Positions 45,245 through 55,376 of a DNA stretch of 64,000 bases are shown in pieces; within the stretch, counting starts at the first letter, position 1; each line of letters starts with the position of its first letter. The stretch lies in NCBI GenBank assembly GCA_951828585.1, contig OX639991.1:4136001-4200000 (forward strand), written 5' to 3'. The stretch comes from Longimicrobiales bacterium (GTDB taxonomy: Bacteria; Gemmatimonadota; Gemmatimonadetes; Longimicrobiales; Gaopeijiaceae). The notes below the pieces were generated by a model. The model did not search any database, was not told the origin of the DNA, and worked only from the letters and a program-made list of their open reading frames with translations. A program made the position numbers and the translations under genes.

Positions 45245-46813
45245 ATGAACGATAGCAGGAAGCCTACCGTCCTGATCATCCGCGACGGCTGGGGTGTCGG
45301 CCCGTCGGACCCCGCCGGGATCGAGCGGCAGGGCAACGCGGTGGCCATGGCCCGGACGCCCGTCCACGACCGGCTGCTGGCGGAGTGCCCGTGGAGCCTG
45401 CTCCGGACTTCGGGTGAAGCGGTCGGTCTGCCGCCCGGCCAGATGGGCAACTCGGAGGTCGGGCACCTGAACCTGGGCGCGGGGCGGATCGTGCATCAGG
45501 ACGTGACGCGGATCTCGAAGTCGATCTCGGACGGGTCGTTATTCGGCCTCGGCGAGCTGGCCACCCTGGCCGCGACGCTTCGCCGGACGGGGGGCGCCCT
45601 CCACCTGATCGGGCTGTGTTCGGACGGGGGTGTCCATAGCGAAATCGGCCACCTGCACGCACTCCTGGACTGGGCCGACCGCGCCCGTATTCCGGTCCGC
45701 GTGCACTGCGTCACCGACGGGCGCGACACCTCGCCTACCTCGGGGATCGGGTGGATCGAGGAGCTGGCCGCGCGGACCGCCGCGGGGCACGACGCGAGGA
45801 TCGCTACCGTGTCGGGTCGCTACTTCGCCATGGACCGAGACAGGCGGTGGCCGCGCACGGAACAGGGTTACCGGGCGATCGTCGAGGGGTACGGGCCACC
45901 CGTGGACGACGCCGCCGGGTACGTCGCCCGCTGCTACGCGGAAGGCATCACGGACGAGTTTCTGCCGCCGGTGGTGGTCGGAGAATCCACCGGCATCCGC
46001 CCGACCGACGGCATCCTCTTCTTCAACTTCCGAGCCGACCGCGCCCGCCAGCTGACGGCCGCGCTCACCGACCCCGTCTTCCCCCACTTCCCCCGGCCCC
46101 GCGGCACCTTCGACACCTTCGTGGCCATGACGCGCTACGAGGACGACTTCCCCCACCCCATCCTCTTCCCCCCGCGCACCCTTCACAGCACCCTTGGCGA
46201 GGTCCTTGCACGCACCGGCCACCCCCAGCTCAGGATGGCCGAAACGGAGAAATACCCGCACGTCACCTACTTCTTCAACGGCGGCGTCGAGGAGCCCTTC
46301 CCCGGCGAGGAACGCCACCTCGTCCCTTCGCCCAGGGTCGCCACCTACGACCTCCAGCCCGAGATGAGCGCGCGGGAACTCACCGACGCGCTCCTCCAGC
46401 ACCTCAACGAGGGACGGCACGACTTCGTGCTGGTCAACTATGCAAATGCGGACATGGTGGGCCACACCGGCAGCATCCCGGCGGCGATCCGGGCGGTGGA
46501 AACGGTCGACACCTGTGTCGGCCAGCTGCTCGAGCGCATCGACCGAGCGGGCGGCACCGCGCTGGTCACCGCCGACCACGGCAACGCCGAGAAGATGCTC
46601 GACGAGCACGGCAACCCCTTCACCGCGCACACCACCTTCCCCGTGCGTCTCATCCTCGCCGGCGACGGCCCCACCACCACCACACTGCGCGACGGCATCC
46701 TCGCCGACGTGGCGCCCACCATCCTCGACATCATGGGCATTCCCCAGCCGCCGGAGATGACCTGCCGCTCCTTGCTCGGGGCGCCGCCCCGGGATAGTCT
46801 GGGCGGGTCATGA
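45245..46813 (+). CDS. gpmI: 2,3-bisphosphoglycerate-independent phosphoglycerate mutase
   Basis: 522 residues. Glycolytic conversion of 3- to 2-phosphoglycerate. Metal and phosphoserine sites: VLIIRDGWGVG (Asp), GQMGNSEVGHLNLGAG (catalytic Ser), DGRDTSPTSG, FRADRARQL, NYANADMVGHTG and VTADHGNAEKM. Length and order of motifs are normal. Its stop overlaps the dctQ start (ATGA). Confidence 0.97.
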   Translation: MNDSRKPTVLIIRDGWGVGPSDPAGIERQGNAVAMARTPVHDRLLAECPWSLLRTSGEAVGLPPGQMGNSEVGHLNLGAGRIVHQDVTRISKSISDGSLFGLGELATLAATLRRTGGALHLIGLCSDGGVHSEIGHLHALLDWADRARIPVRVHCVTDGRDTSPTSGIGWIEELAARTAAGHDARIATVSGRYFAMDRDRRWPRTEQGYRAIVEGYGPPVDDAAGYVARCYAEGITDEFLPPVVVGESTGIRPTDGILFFNFRADRARQLTAALTDPVFPHFPRPRGTFDTFVAMTRYEDDFPHPILFPPRTLHSTLGEVLARTGHPQLRMAETEKYPHVTYFFNGGVEEPFPGEERHLVPSPRVATYDLQPEMSARELTDALLQHLNEGRHDFVLVNYANADMVGHTGSIPAAIRAVETVDTCVGQLLERIDRAGGTALVTADHGNAEKMLDEHGNPFTAHTTFPVRLILAGDGPTTTTLRDGILADVAPTILDIMGIPQPPEMTCRSLLGAPPRDSLGGS

Positions 46814-47394
46814 ACGGCAACCTCTTCACCCGCGTCGTCGACCGCATCACCGGCCGCCTCGGCCGCTTCATCTCCTGGCTGACTCTGGCCATGGTCCTGA
46901 TCGGCGCCTACAACGCCATCGCGCGCTATCTGGGGCGGTTCATCGGGGTCAACCTGAGTTCCAACCTCTACCTGGAGCTCCAGTGGTACCTCTTCTCGCT
47001 GATCTTCCTGCTGGGGGCCGGGTACGCGCTCAAGGAGAACGCGCATGTGCGGGTGGACGTGCTGTACGGGCGGCTGCGTCCGAAAGCGCGCGCGAAGATC
47101 GACGTGATCGGTTCGGTGCTCATGCTGATCCCCTTCTGCATCTTCGTGCTGTGGGTCTCGTGGCCGTCGATCCTCAACTCGTGGCTGGTGCGGGAAGGGT
47201 CGCCCGACCCCGGGGGGCTGCCCCGCTATCCGCTCAAGGCGGTGATCATCGTGGCGTTCGTGCTTCTGCTCGTGCAGGGCGTTTCGCAGTTCATCAAGGA
47301 CCTCCAGGTGCTGCGCGGACGGGACGGGGACGACGACGACGTCCGGGACGAAGACACACGTTCCGGACCCCACGCCGGCGGGGTCGGCATTTAA
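46810..47394 (+). CDS. dctQ: TRAP transporter small permease (DctQ)
   Basis: 194 residues, four membrane helices (for example MVLIGAYNAIARYLG, LQWYLFSLIFLLGAGYAL). The DctQ signature ELQWYLFSLIFLLGAGYALK and NAHVRVDVLYGRL are clear. Partner of DctM and the DctP binding protein for sodium-driven uptake of an organic acid or related solute. Overlaps gpmI by 4 bp; repeat copy B begins on the base after its stop. Confidence 0.94.
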   Translation: MNGNLFTRVVDRITGRLGRFISWLTLAMVLIGAYNAIARYLGRFIGVNLSSNLYLELQWYLFSLIFLLGAGYALKENAHVRVDVLYGRLRPKARAKIDVIGSVLMLIPFCIFVLWVSWPSILNSWLVREGSPDPGGLPRYPLKAVIIVAFVLLLVQGVSQFIKDLQVLRGRDGDDDDVRDEDTRSGPHAGGVGI

Positions 47395-47636
47395 CAGCCC
47401 GTGGACAAAATCCCCCCGGCATTCGAGCGGCGATGCATCCGCGCTGGACGCTTCGCTTCACCTGTTCAAGACGTAAAGACAACATTACAATATGTCATGT
47501 ATAGCATACATTCTGCGACTCCAAGGCGGCGCTCTGCGGTGCTCCTCGGGCGAGTAGCGCTGCTATCCCCCTCTCGTCGCGCCTTGCCAGCCCGGCGCCT
47601 CACCGCTCTCGGCGCTCGGGCGGCTTCATCCACGGA
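47395..47636 (+). repeat. 242-bp intergenic repeat, copy B
   Basis: Full-length match to copy A (3690-3931, opposite strand). Begins CAGCCCGTGGACAAAATCC on the base after the dctQ stop and ends CATCCACGGA eight bases before dctM. Orientation relative to the host operon is the same as copy A. An open frame GTGGACAAAATC... crosses it and stops at TAG directly before the dctM ATG. Confidence 0.88.
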
Positions 47637-47643
47637 CCGCTAG

Positions 47644-48966
47644 ATGGAAGCCAACATCCTCGCTCCGCTGATGTTCGTGGTGGTCTTCCTGATCATCTTC
47701 AGCGGGTATCCGGTCGCATTCGCGCTGGGCGGGGCGTCGCTGCTCTTCGCCTTCATCGGCGTCGAGCTGGGCATCTTCGACTGGAACCTCCTGTACGCCA
47801 TGCCCGAGCGGATCTTCGGGGTGATGTCGAACTACGTGCTGCTGGCGGTGCCGTTCTTCATCTTCATGGGACTGGTGCTGGAGAAGGCGAGGCTGGCCGA
47901 GGACCTGCTGACCACGATCGGGACGCTCTTCGGGCGGCATCGTGGGGGGCTGGCGCTGGGGGTCGTGGTGGTGGGTGCCATGCTGGCGGCGGCCACGGGG
48001 GTGGTGGGCGCCTCGGTGGTGGCGATGGGGAGCATTTCGCTGCCGGTCATGCTGCGCTACAAGTACTCGGCGCGGCTGTCGTCCGGGGTGATTCTGGCGT
48101 CCGGGACGCTGGGGCAGATCATCCCGCCGAGCATCGTGCTGGTGGTGCTCGCGGACCAGTTGGGGATCTCGGTCGGCAACCTGTTTGTCGGGGGACTGAT
48201 CCCGGGGCTGATGCTGGCCGCGATGTACGCGATGTACGTGGGCGCGGTGGCGATCGTGAAGCCCGAGGCCGCGCCCGCGCTTCCCCGCGAGATGACCGAC
48301 ATCCCCTGGCGGGAGCTGCTGACGAAGGTGGCGGTGGTGATGCTGCCGCCGCTGGCGCTGATCCTGATCGTGCTGGGGTCGATCTTCATGGGTGTCGCGA
48401 CCCCCACCGAGGCCGGCGCGATCGGGTCGGTGGGCGCGATCGCGCTGGCCGGGGCGCGCGGGCGCATGTCGATGAAGGTGCTGCGCGAGGCGTCCGTGGG
48501 CGCGACCAAGCTGACCACCATGGTCATGTTCCTGCTGATCGGGTCGACCGCCTTCGCGCTGGTCTTCCGCGGCCTCTACGGCGACATCTGGATCGAGGAC
48601 CTGCTGACCGGCCTGCCCGGCGGTAAGATCGGCCTCTTACTGGTCGCCAACCTGACGATCTTCATCCTCGGGTTCTTCCTCGACTTCTTCGAGATCGCCT
48701 TCATCATCATACCGCTGCTGGCCCCCGCGGCGGCCATGCTGGGGATCGACCTGGTGTGGTTCGGCGTGATGATCGGGATGAACCTGCAGACTTCGTTCCT
48801 GACGCCGCCGTTCGGGTTCGCGCTGTTCTATCTGCGCGGGGTGGCGCCGCCGGAGGTGAAGACGACGGACCTTTACCGCGCGGTGATCCCGTTCATCATC
48901 ATCCAGTTGATCGGGCTGCTGCTGATCATCCAGTGGCCGGTGCTGGTGACGGGCCTGGTGGACTGA
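47644..48966 (+). CDS. dctM: TRAP transporter large permease (DctM)
   Basis: 440 residues with about 12 membrane helices. Motifs: VVFLIIFSGYPVAFALGGAS, YVLLAVPFFIFMGLVLEKA, SGTLGQIIPPSIVLVVLADQ, MGVATPTEAGAIGS and LQTSFLTPPFGFALFYLRGV. Forms the ion-coupled channel with DctQ. Its ATG follows repeat copy B; no strong ribosome site is visible, so the repeat may influence its expression. Confidence 0.95.
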   Translation: MEANILAPLMFVVVFLIIFSGYPVAFALGGASLLFAFIGVELGIFDWNLLYAMPERIFGVMSNYVLLAVPFFIFMGLVLEKARLAEDLLTTIGTLFGRHRGGLALGVVVVGAMLAAATGVVGASVVAMGSISLPVMLRYKYSARLSSGVILASGTLGQIIPPSIVLVVLADQLGISVGNLFVGGLIPGLMLAAMYAMYVGAVAIVKPEAAPALPREMTDIPWRELLTKVAVVMLPPLALILIVLGSIFMGVATPTEAGAIGSVGAIALAGARGRMSMKVLREASVGATKLTTMVMFLLIGSTAFALVFRGLYGDIWIEDLLTGLPGGKIGLLLVANLTIFILGFFLDFFEIAFIIIPLLAPAAAMLGIDLVWFGVMIGMNLQTSFLTPPFGFALFYLRGVAPPEVKTTDLYRAVIPFIIIQLIGLLLIIQWPVLVTGLVD

Positions 48967-49020
48967 GGGGAGCCGGGGAAATCCCCGCTGGACCGCATGA
49001 ACCTTGCGATACCGGCCAAT

Positions 49021-49046
49021 ATACATCATGATACATACATCATGAT
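49021..49046 (+). promoter_or_regulatory. Direct-repeat operator candidate before the RHH antitoxin
   Basis: TACATCATGAT occurs twice (49022-49032 and 49036-49046), each with the palindromic core ATCATGAT. The second copy contains the start codon. Spacing of 14 bp and position fit autoregulation by a ribbon-helix-helix antitoxin dimer. Confidence 0.5.
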
Positions 49047-49281
49047 GACACGCACCCAATTGTCCTTTGAGCGGGAGATGTTGCGCGACGCGCGACGCCG
49101 CGCCGCCGACCGGGGGATTTCCCTGGCGGAGTACGTGCGGCGGCTCGTTGCGGCGGACCTCGAAGGGGACGAAACTCCGGCGGATCCCAGCGCCATCTTC
49201 AACCTCGGGCGGTCGCAGGTCTCGCACATCGCCCGGCAAAGGGATTCCATGGTCGCGCGGGCGTACCGGGGAGGGCAGTAG
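49045..49281 (+). CDS. Ribbon-helix-helix antitoxin (VapB-like)
   Basis: 78 residues from MTRTQLSFEREMLRDA (ATG at 49042 also possible). RHH pattern: a short N-terminal strand TRTQLSF, helix EREMLRDARRRAADRG and ISLAEYVRRLVAADL. The C-terminal half would bind the toxin. The partner PIN-domain gene begins 68 bp downstream. The sequence after its stop, TCCGTGGATGAATCCCC, resembles the end of the intergenic repeat. Confidence 0.82.
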   Translation: MTRTQLSFEREMLRDARRRAADRGISLAEYVRRLVAADLEGDETPADPSAIFNLGRSQVSHIARQRDSMVARAYRGGQ

Positions 49282-49349
49282 TCCGTGGATGAATCCCCGC
49301 GAGCACAAGGACCGGCGAGGCGGCGGGCGTCCAGGGGCCGCCCGGGACA

Positions 49350-49763
49350 GTGACGCTCTTCGTCGACACCACGGTGTGGTATGCGGCGGCCGACAGCGCC
49401 GACCGGAGCAACGCACGCGCATGCGAAATCCTGAGCGCCGGGGACCGGTTGATGACCACCGATCACGTGCTTGTCGAGTGCTGGACGCTGCTTCGGTCCC
49501 GCATTCACCGAGCCGCGGCCGAGACGTTCTGGGACGGACTGCGCACCGGGATTGCACAAATCGAGTGTGTAAAGACCGCGGACCTGCACGCCGCGTGGGC
49601 CATCGGGCGGGCGTTCAAGGAGCACGATTATCCGGTTGTCAACCGGACAAGCTTCGCTGTCATGGAACGCTTGGGCGTCGAACGCGTTGCATCATTTGAC
49701 AACGGCTTTGCGATTTACCGGTATGGGCCTCGGCGCGGGCGGGCTTTCAAGGTTGTGCGCTGA
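49350..49763 (+). CDS. PIN-domain toxin (VapC-like), one active-site Asp replaced
   Basis: 137 residues from a GTG. PIN ribonuclease fold: Asp in TLFVDTTVWYAAAD, Glu in TDHVLVECWTLLRS, then VNRTSFAVMERLGVERVASF and final Asp in FDNGF. In relatives the third acidic position reads TDCxSFAVM; here it is VNRTSF, so Asp is replaced by Asn. The nuclease may be weakened or dead. It forms a module with the RHH antitoxin upstream. Confidence 0.85.
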   Translation: MTLFVDTTVWYAAADSADRSNARACEILSAGDRLMTTDHVLVECWTLLRSRIHRAAAETFWDGLRTGIAQIECVKTADLHAAWAIGRAFKEHDYPVVNRTSFAVMERLGVERVASFDNGFAIYRYGPRRGRAFKVVR

Positions 49764-49771
49764 CTGCGGTC

Positions 49772-50655
49772 CTATCCTACCGCGTCCTCCAGACCCCGCG
49801 CGGGGTCGAGGGCCAACAGGAACGGCTCGACCGGCAAGCACAGGATGCCCCGGCGGACCAGCCGGTGTTCACCGCAATACAGGAGGATCCGGCGGGCCTC
49901 GGGATACTCGTCCCCGAACGCGGCCAGGCCTCGGAGATCGGCTGGGCGCACACGGTTGGCGTTCATGACATCGAAGGCCCAAAGGCCCGGTGTTCCGTAG
50001 AGCACGAGGTCCACCTCGGCGCCTCCGCGTGTGCGCCAGTAGTGGAGTTTCGCATCGCTACTTGAATACGAGAGCCAGGCGCGAAGGTGTTGCGCCACCA
50101 GACCCTCCAGTGCGGGTCCGGCGATCTCGGCCGGCCGGTCGAATGGGCCCGCGGGACGGAGACTTCGGAAGACGCCGCAATCGAAGTAGAAGAACCTGGG
50201 GTGCGATACGAGACGACGTTTGGCGCGCCGGGTGAAGACCGGCAGCCGGTAGGACAGCAGCAGGTCCTCGAGGAGTTCCAGGTATCCCGCAACGGTGCTG
50301 CGGCTCGTCTCGCATTCCCGTGCGACTTCGCTGACGTTGAGCGTCGCCGCGTGTGAGAAGGCGGCGGCTTCCAGAAACTGGGAGAAGCTCCCGATGTCGC
50401 GCACCAGGCCCTCGGCCCGGACCTCCTGTTCCACGTAGAGGGCGGCGTAGGCGGCCAGCGCGGCCTTCGGATCGTCCGATGAAACCACCGTCGCGACGTT
50501 GCCCCGCTGCAGGCTCCCATCGAGATCGAACCGGTTCCCCAGTTCGCCGGCCATGAATGGATGCATGGAGCACATCACGGCGCGGCCCGCGAGCAGGTTC
50601 ACCCCTCCACGGCGGAGCTTGCGGGCGCTGGAGCCCGTCAGGACGAACCGGTGCC
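49772..50655 (-). pseudogene. DUF4143 AAA-type ATPase, N-terminally truncated
   Basis: The C-terminal two thirds of an ATPase of the AAA_14/DUF4143 type. The sensor segment is RFVLTGSSARKLRRGGVNLL, then the winged-helix part VARECETSRSTVAGYLELLE and DUF4143 motifs FYFDCGVFRSLRP, LEGLVAQHLRAWL, YWRTRGGAEVDLVL. Walker A and B are missing. At about 50655 the sequence changes to a remnant of an integrase gene read from the other strand. It is probably non-functional. Confidence 0.8.
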
Positions 50656-50854
50656 CCTGGAAGACGTCACCACGCCCTACGAACGCTTCAAGGCCCTGCC
50701 CGACGCCGAAACCCTCCTCCGCCCCGGCGTAACTCTCGACGCCCTCGACCAACACGCCGCCGCAACAACCCACCTCGCCGCCGCCCAAGCCGCCCAACAC
50801 GCCCGCGACGAACTCTTCCGCGCCATCGGCCAGGCTCGCAACTCCGTGGCATGA
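50656..50854 (+). pseudogene. Remnant of an integrase-type transposase, C-terminal end
   Basis: The frame reads TPYERFKALPDAETLLRPGV and later RDELFRAIGQARNSVA. It aligns with the C-terminus of the intact transposase at 37127-38413 (TPYEKLGSLPGADGFLKPGI, ending KALFHLIAKALNPAA). Only the last 65 or so residues are left. The remnant is distinct in sequence, so it comes from a related rather than identical element. Confidence 0.75.
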
Positions 50855-51023
50855 CCCGCCTCGCGCCGACCGCTGCCCGCCCGGAGACCCTCCCGCAAAC
50901 CGGCCTCTACCAACTCGCCGGTTGCCCCTCTCCCCTGTTCGAAGAGATAATGAAACACCCTCAACCACTACCTGCCCCTTCCCCGGGCCTCGCCCCTCAC
51001 CCTTCAGAGCTCCCCGAGTTCAG

Positions 51024-52178
<1,155 letters not shown>

Positions 52179-52273
52179 TGGCTACTTCATACCTCTGCCC
52201 CGGACCCGCTCGCACTGGAGCCGCGACTCGCCCCGCCTGCTTGCGACATGGATACTCATCTCCGCGTTGGAAA

Positions 52274-52663
52274 AGACTCTCTCTTTCTTTGCTTTTTGGG
52301 CCAGCTGTCCGTCGGACGAATTTGGCCCGATTCCCAGTGTGAGGGTTCCAACTTGTTGTTTCAGCTTGGTTTACGGGAATCGGTGAAGATGCCGGGATCC
52401 GCTGAGTGTGCGACTCTACCCGAACCCGAGAGTCCCCCGTCCGGCGGCCGCGCACCCCCGCCGGGAACCTGGCAGCCTGTGCCGCCGAAAACCGTCGCCG
52501 CTTATCTTGGGCCGAAGTCCTGCTCCGGTGAGGTTGGCAAGCGATTCCGGCGCGGTGACATCGTTGGAGCCCCGGGGTGTACGTCATTGGGCACGGGTCA
52601 TGGGCGGACGCGGAGGAGGTGGAGTGCCTTGGCCTGGATCGGTGTGGGGCGGGCTAGCCCAGC
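52274..52663. other. Non-coding stretch between IS110 copy 2 and decayed elements
   Basis: 390 bp. A forward frame is open through much of it but has no start signal or recognisable protein. Probably decayed mobile DNA. Confidence 0.4.
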
Positions 52664-52915
52664 CTAGCCTGGAGGGTGTCGGCGGTCATGGCGCCGAGGA
52701 CGGCGGGCCTGACGCCGTTGCGGGTCAGGGTGGCGAGATCGCCGAGCAGGGTCTGGGAGCTGTGGACCGGCAGACCGTGTGTGGCGGCCGCCTTGTCGCG
52801 GGCGGCCTTCGGGCGAGGCGCGTGCGGCTTCGGCGGCGGCTGGCTCGTCGTCGGCGAAGAGCACGTGCGCCAGCGAGCGGTGCATGTGCCACTCGACGTA
52901 GTAGGCCTGAACCAC
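52664..52915 (-). pseudogene. Degenerate DDE transposase C-terminus (IS1634/IS4-like)
   Basis: The minus strand reads VQAYYVEWHMHRSLAHVLFA, then, after a frameshift, HSSQTLLGDLATLTRNGVRP and ends DTLQARLG. These match the C-terminal YVEWHMR...F and LATLTRN segments of IS1634-type transposases. The catalytic part is absent. It is joined directly to reverse-transcriptase remnants at about 52915. Confidence 0.6.
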
Positions 52916-53300
52916 TGTCGTGGCCGCCGGGTGGCGTGCATGTCCACCGCCCTGCAGGCCGGGCTCACCTGCCGAGGGTGAAGTAGTTCGCCTATCCCGT
53001 CATCATCCGGTTCAGGCGCGCTACAACCTCCTCCGCGGACCGGCCCATGTACCGTCGGGCCGTCTGCTCGCTGGTCCTGTAGCAGATCTCCGAACGCTCA
53101 CCCTGCGCGGCCGGGGTGCCGATGTGTCGGCTCCCGTCTGCGGGGCGATGGTTCCAGCCGATCTGATACCCAAGGAAATCACAGGACTCCTCCGAATCTG
53201 GACATCGGAGGCATCGGGTGTTCCGGGCGGCGACCGGGTGGCTTCAGTTTGCCCATGAGCCGATTGACCACCGCCAACATCATCTGCGCCGGGGCTTTTC
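52916..53300 (-). pseudogene. Decayed group II intron reverse transcriptase/maturase remnant
   Basis: The minus strand, in more than one frame, gives MLAVVNRLMGKLK, CDFLGYQIGW, RRYMGRSAEEVVARLNRM, then TG-stop-ANYFTLG and RAVDMHATRR. These match the C-terminal RT and maturase X segments of group II intron proteins (FLGY, ...VVxRLNxxLxGWxNYF, AYRAVDxH). The Trp of GW-NYF is a TAG stop. The gene is clearly dead. Confidence 0.7.
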
Positions 53301-53349
53301 CGACCATACAGGCGGCACTCGCGTACCCGCTTGGGTAGTCCGCGCCCCC

Positions 53350-54537
53350 CTACAACTCGAACGCGAACCCCGCGTACCTCAATTCAGCCGTGCCGAACCA
53401 GCGGTATGACGCCTCCTTGAAGTTGCGCCAGTGGTCGTACACCTGGCGGTACTGCGCGTCCGCCGCCGCGTACTCCTCGAGGATCTCCTTGATCGTGGTC
53501 CGCGCCCGCCCCATGATCTCGTCGGAGAAGGGGCGCAACTGGGTGCCGCCCGCGATGAGGCGCTGGAGCGCGGCCGGATTCCGGGCATCGTAGGTGTAGA
53601 GCATCCGGCGCGCCGACGCTTGCGCCGCGACCTCGAAGACGGCCTTGTAGTCGGCGGACAGGCTGTCCCACGCGGTCTGGTTGACTTCGAAGGAGACCGA
53701 GGCCGACGGCTCCCACCAGCCCGGGTAGTAGTAGTACTGGGCGGCCTGGTGGAGACCGAGCTTCTCGTCGTCGTAGGGCCCGACCCATTCGGTGGCGTCG
53801 ATCGCGCCCCGCTCCAGCGCCTGGTAGATCTCGCCACCGACAAGGACTTGGACGGTCACCCCCATACGGTCCATGACGTCACCGCCCAATCCCGGGATCC
53901 GCATCTTGAGGCCGACCAAGTCCCCGGGCGAGTTCACCTCCTTGCGGAACCACCCCCCCATCTGCGCGCCGGTGTTCCCGCCCGGGAAGGTGATGATGTT
54001 GAAGTCGGCGAAGACGCCGCGGACCACGTCGAGGCCGCCTCCCTCGTTCAGCCAGGCGTCCTGCTGGCGCGCGGTCATGCCGAAGGGGACACCGGCGTCG
54101 AAGGCCAGCGCCTGGTTCTTGCCCGTGTAGTAGTAGCTCGTGCTCTGCCCAACCTGCACGGTCCCCTGCTGCACGGCGTCCATGACCTGGAGACCGGGGA
54201 CGAGTTCGCCCGCGGGATACGCACGGATTTCAAAGCGGCCGCCGGTCAGCGCCGATGTGAGCTCGCCGATCATCTCGGCCGAACCGTAGATGGTGTCGAG
54301 GCTGCGCGGGAAGCTCGAGGCGCACCGCCAGCGGACGCGCTCGGCGGTCTGGACGGCGGGGGCGCCCTCGAGGGTGTCGTCGGTGTCGGCGCCGCATGCG
54401 GCGAGGAGGCCGGCACCGGCGGCACCCGCGGCGGCGTGCGAGAGGAAGGCGCGGCGGGAGGGGGGGTCGGGGGGGGTGGCGGGGGGCGGAGGGGTGGCGG
54501 GGGGCGGGGAGGTCTCTTTCGCGGTCTTCTTGCTCAT
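53350..54537 (-). CDS. dctP: TRAP transporter substrate-binding protein (DctP), Tat lipoprotein
   Basis: 395 residues from MSKKTAKETSPPP. A Pro-rich leader is followed by the twin-arginine signal SRRAFLSHAAAGAAGAGLLAAC with lipobox Cys, so it is exported folded and lipid-anchored. DctP motifs: QQGTVQVGQSTSYYYTGKN, LVGLKMRIPGLGGDVMDRMG, ATEWVGPYDDEKLGLHQAAQ. It resembles binding proteins for alpha-keto acids, including YYYYPGWWEPS. Partner permeases DctQ/DctM lie 4.4 kb away in opposite orientation, separated by mobile DNA. Confidence 0.93.
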   Translation of the reverse strand: MSKKTAKETSPPPATPPPPATPPDPPSRRAFLSHAAAGAAGAGLLAACGADTDDTLEGAPAVQTAERVRWRCASSFPRSLDTIYGSAEMIGELTSALTGGRFEIRAYPAGELVPGLQVMDAVQQGTVQVGQSTSYYYTGKNQALAFDAGVPFGMTARQQDAWLNEGGGLDVVRGVFADFNIITFPGGNTGAQMGGWFRKEVNSPGDLVGLKMRIPGLGGDVMDRMGVTVQVLVGGEIYQALERGAIDATEWVGPYDDEKLGLHQAAQYYYYPGWWEPSASVSFEVNQTAWDSLSADYKAVFEVAAQASARRMLYTYDARNPAALQRLIAGGTQLRPFSDEIMGRARTTIKEILEEYAAADAQYRQVYDHWRNFKEASYRWFGTAELRYAGFAFEL

Positions 54538-54747
54538 CGGTGTGCTTTCGAGGGGTTGGGGGACTCGCCTGGGCCGCCTGGCGGGGCCGAATCGGTGACG
54601 GTGTAGAGTAGCACGGGGGCGGGGGGCGGGGCGAGTGGGGGGCGGTTCTGGGCGGGGTTCTGTGGGTGTTGTGGGTGGGGCCGATGGTGTTGCCTTGAGG
54701 GGTCGCAACCCAGGGCAATCACTCGGTGGTCACTTGGAACCCGGCGC

Positions 54748-55065
54748 TCAACCCCTTTCGTAGCGCTCCCGCTCAGTCTCTCGGGCAGTGTGAACTACAT
54801 CGACGATGGTCACGACACGGGCGGACTCATCGACGAAATAGTAGAGGACATGCCGCATGACAAAACGGGCGCGGATGTCCTCGAGCTCGAACTCACCGAC
54901 GACCGAGAAGGCGTATGGGTGGCTTTCGAGCGTGACGGCGCTATCCATGACCCTTGTCAGCCATTGGCCAGCCCGACCGCGGCCCGAATCCCGGGTGATG
55001 TGGCGGGTGATCCGCCTCATTGACCCGAGTGCCCCTGGGGAGAAAACAACCTCATAGTGGCTCAC
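54748..55065 (-). CDS. RelE/ParE-family toxin
   Basis: 105 residues from a GTG at 55065 that overlaps the antitoxin stop by one base (TAGTG). ParE/RelE pattern: HYEVVFSPGALGSMRRITRH, AGQWLTRVMDSAVTLESHPY, IRARFVMRHVLYYFVDESAR, VVTIVDVVHTARE. May cleave ribosome-bound mRNA or poison gyrase. Second gene of a Phd/RelE operon. Confidence 0.88.
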   Translation of the reverse strand: MSHYEVVFSPGALGSMRRITRHITRDSGRGRAGQWLTRVMDSAVTLESHPYAFSVVGEFELEDIRARFVMRHVLYYFVDESARVVTIVDVVHTARETERERYERG

Positions 55066-55340
55066 TACTCCAAGCCGAGCTCGTCCGCCAGTCCGCGAAT
55101 GGCTTCCTTGGCGGGGACGCCACGCTCACCAGCCCGGTGAGCCCGGATCGCCTCGCGCCACAGGTGTCCGCGCTCGGCCGAGTGGACCAGAAAGTCGTAG
55201 CGCTCGGGACTCATGACGACCATTGCGGCCTGGCCGTTCTGCGTGATGGTCTCGACCCGACCCTCTCGGATCCGATCGAGGTGCTCGCCCGTGCGCTGCC
55301 GGAAATGGCTCAGCGGGTAGGTGTCCTTGGTGCGGTGCAT
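55065..55340 (-). CDS. Phd/YefM-family antitoxin
   Basis: 91 residues: YPLSHFRQRTGEHLDRIREG, VETITQNGQAAMVVMSPERY and a C-terminal toxin-binding helix (AIRGLADELGLE). It neutralises the following toxin and represses the operon. Confidence 0.9.
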   Translation of the reverse strand: MHRTKDTYPLSHFRQRTGEHLDRIREGRVETITQNGQAAMVVMSPERYDFLVHSAERGHLWREAIRAHRAGERGVPAKEAIRGLADELGLE

Positions 55341-55362
55341 TCAAGTCTCCGTACGTAATTTG

Positions 55363-55376
55363 TATTGAATTCAGTA
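55363..55376. promoter_or_regulatory. Imperfect palindrome upstream of the Phd/RelE operon
   Basis: TATTGAATTCAGTA, a 14-bp imperfect palindrome centred on GAATTC, 22-36 bp before the antitoxin start. Position fits an autoregulatory Phd operator. Confidence 0.4.
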
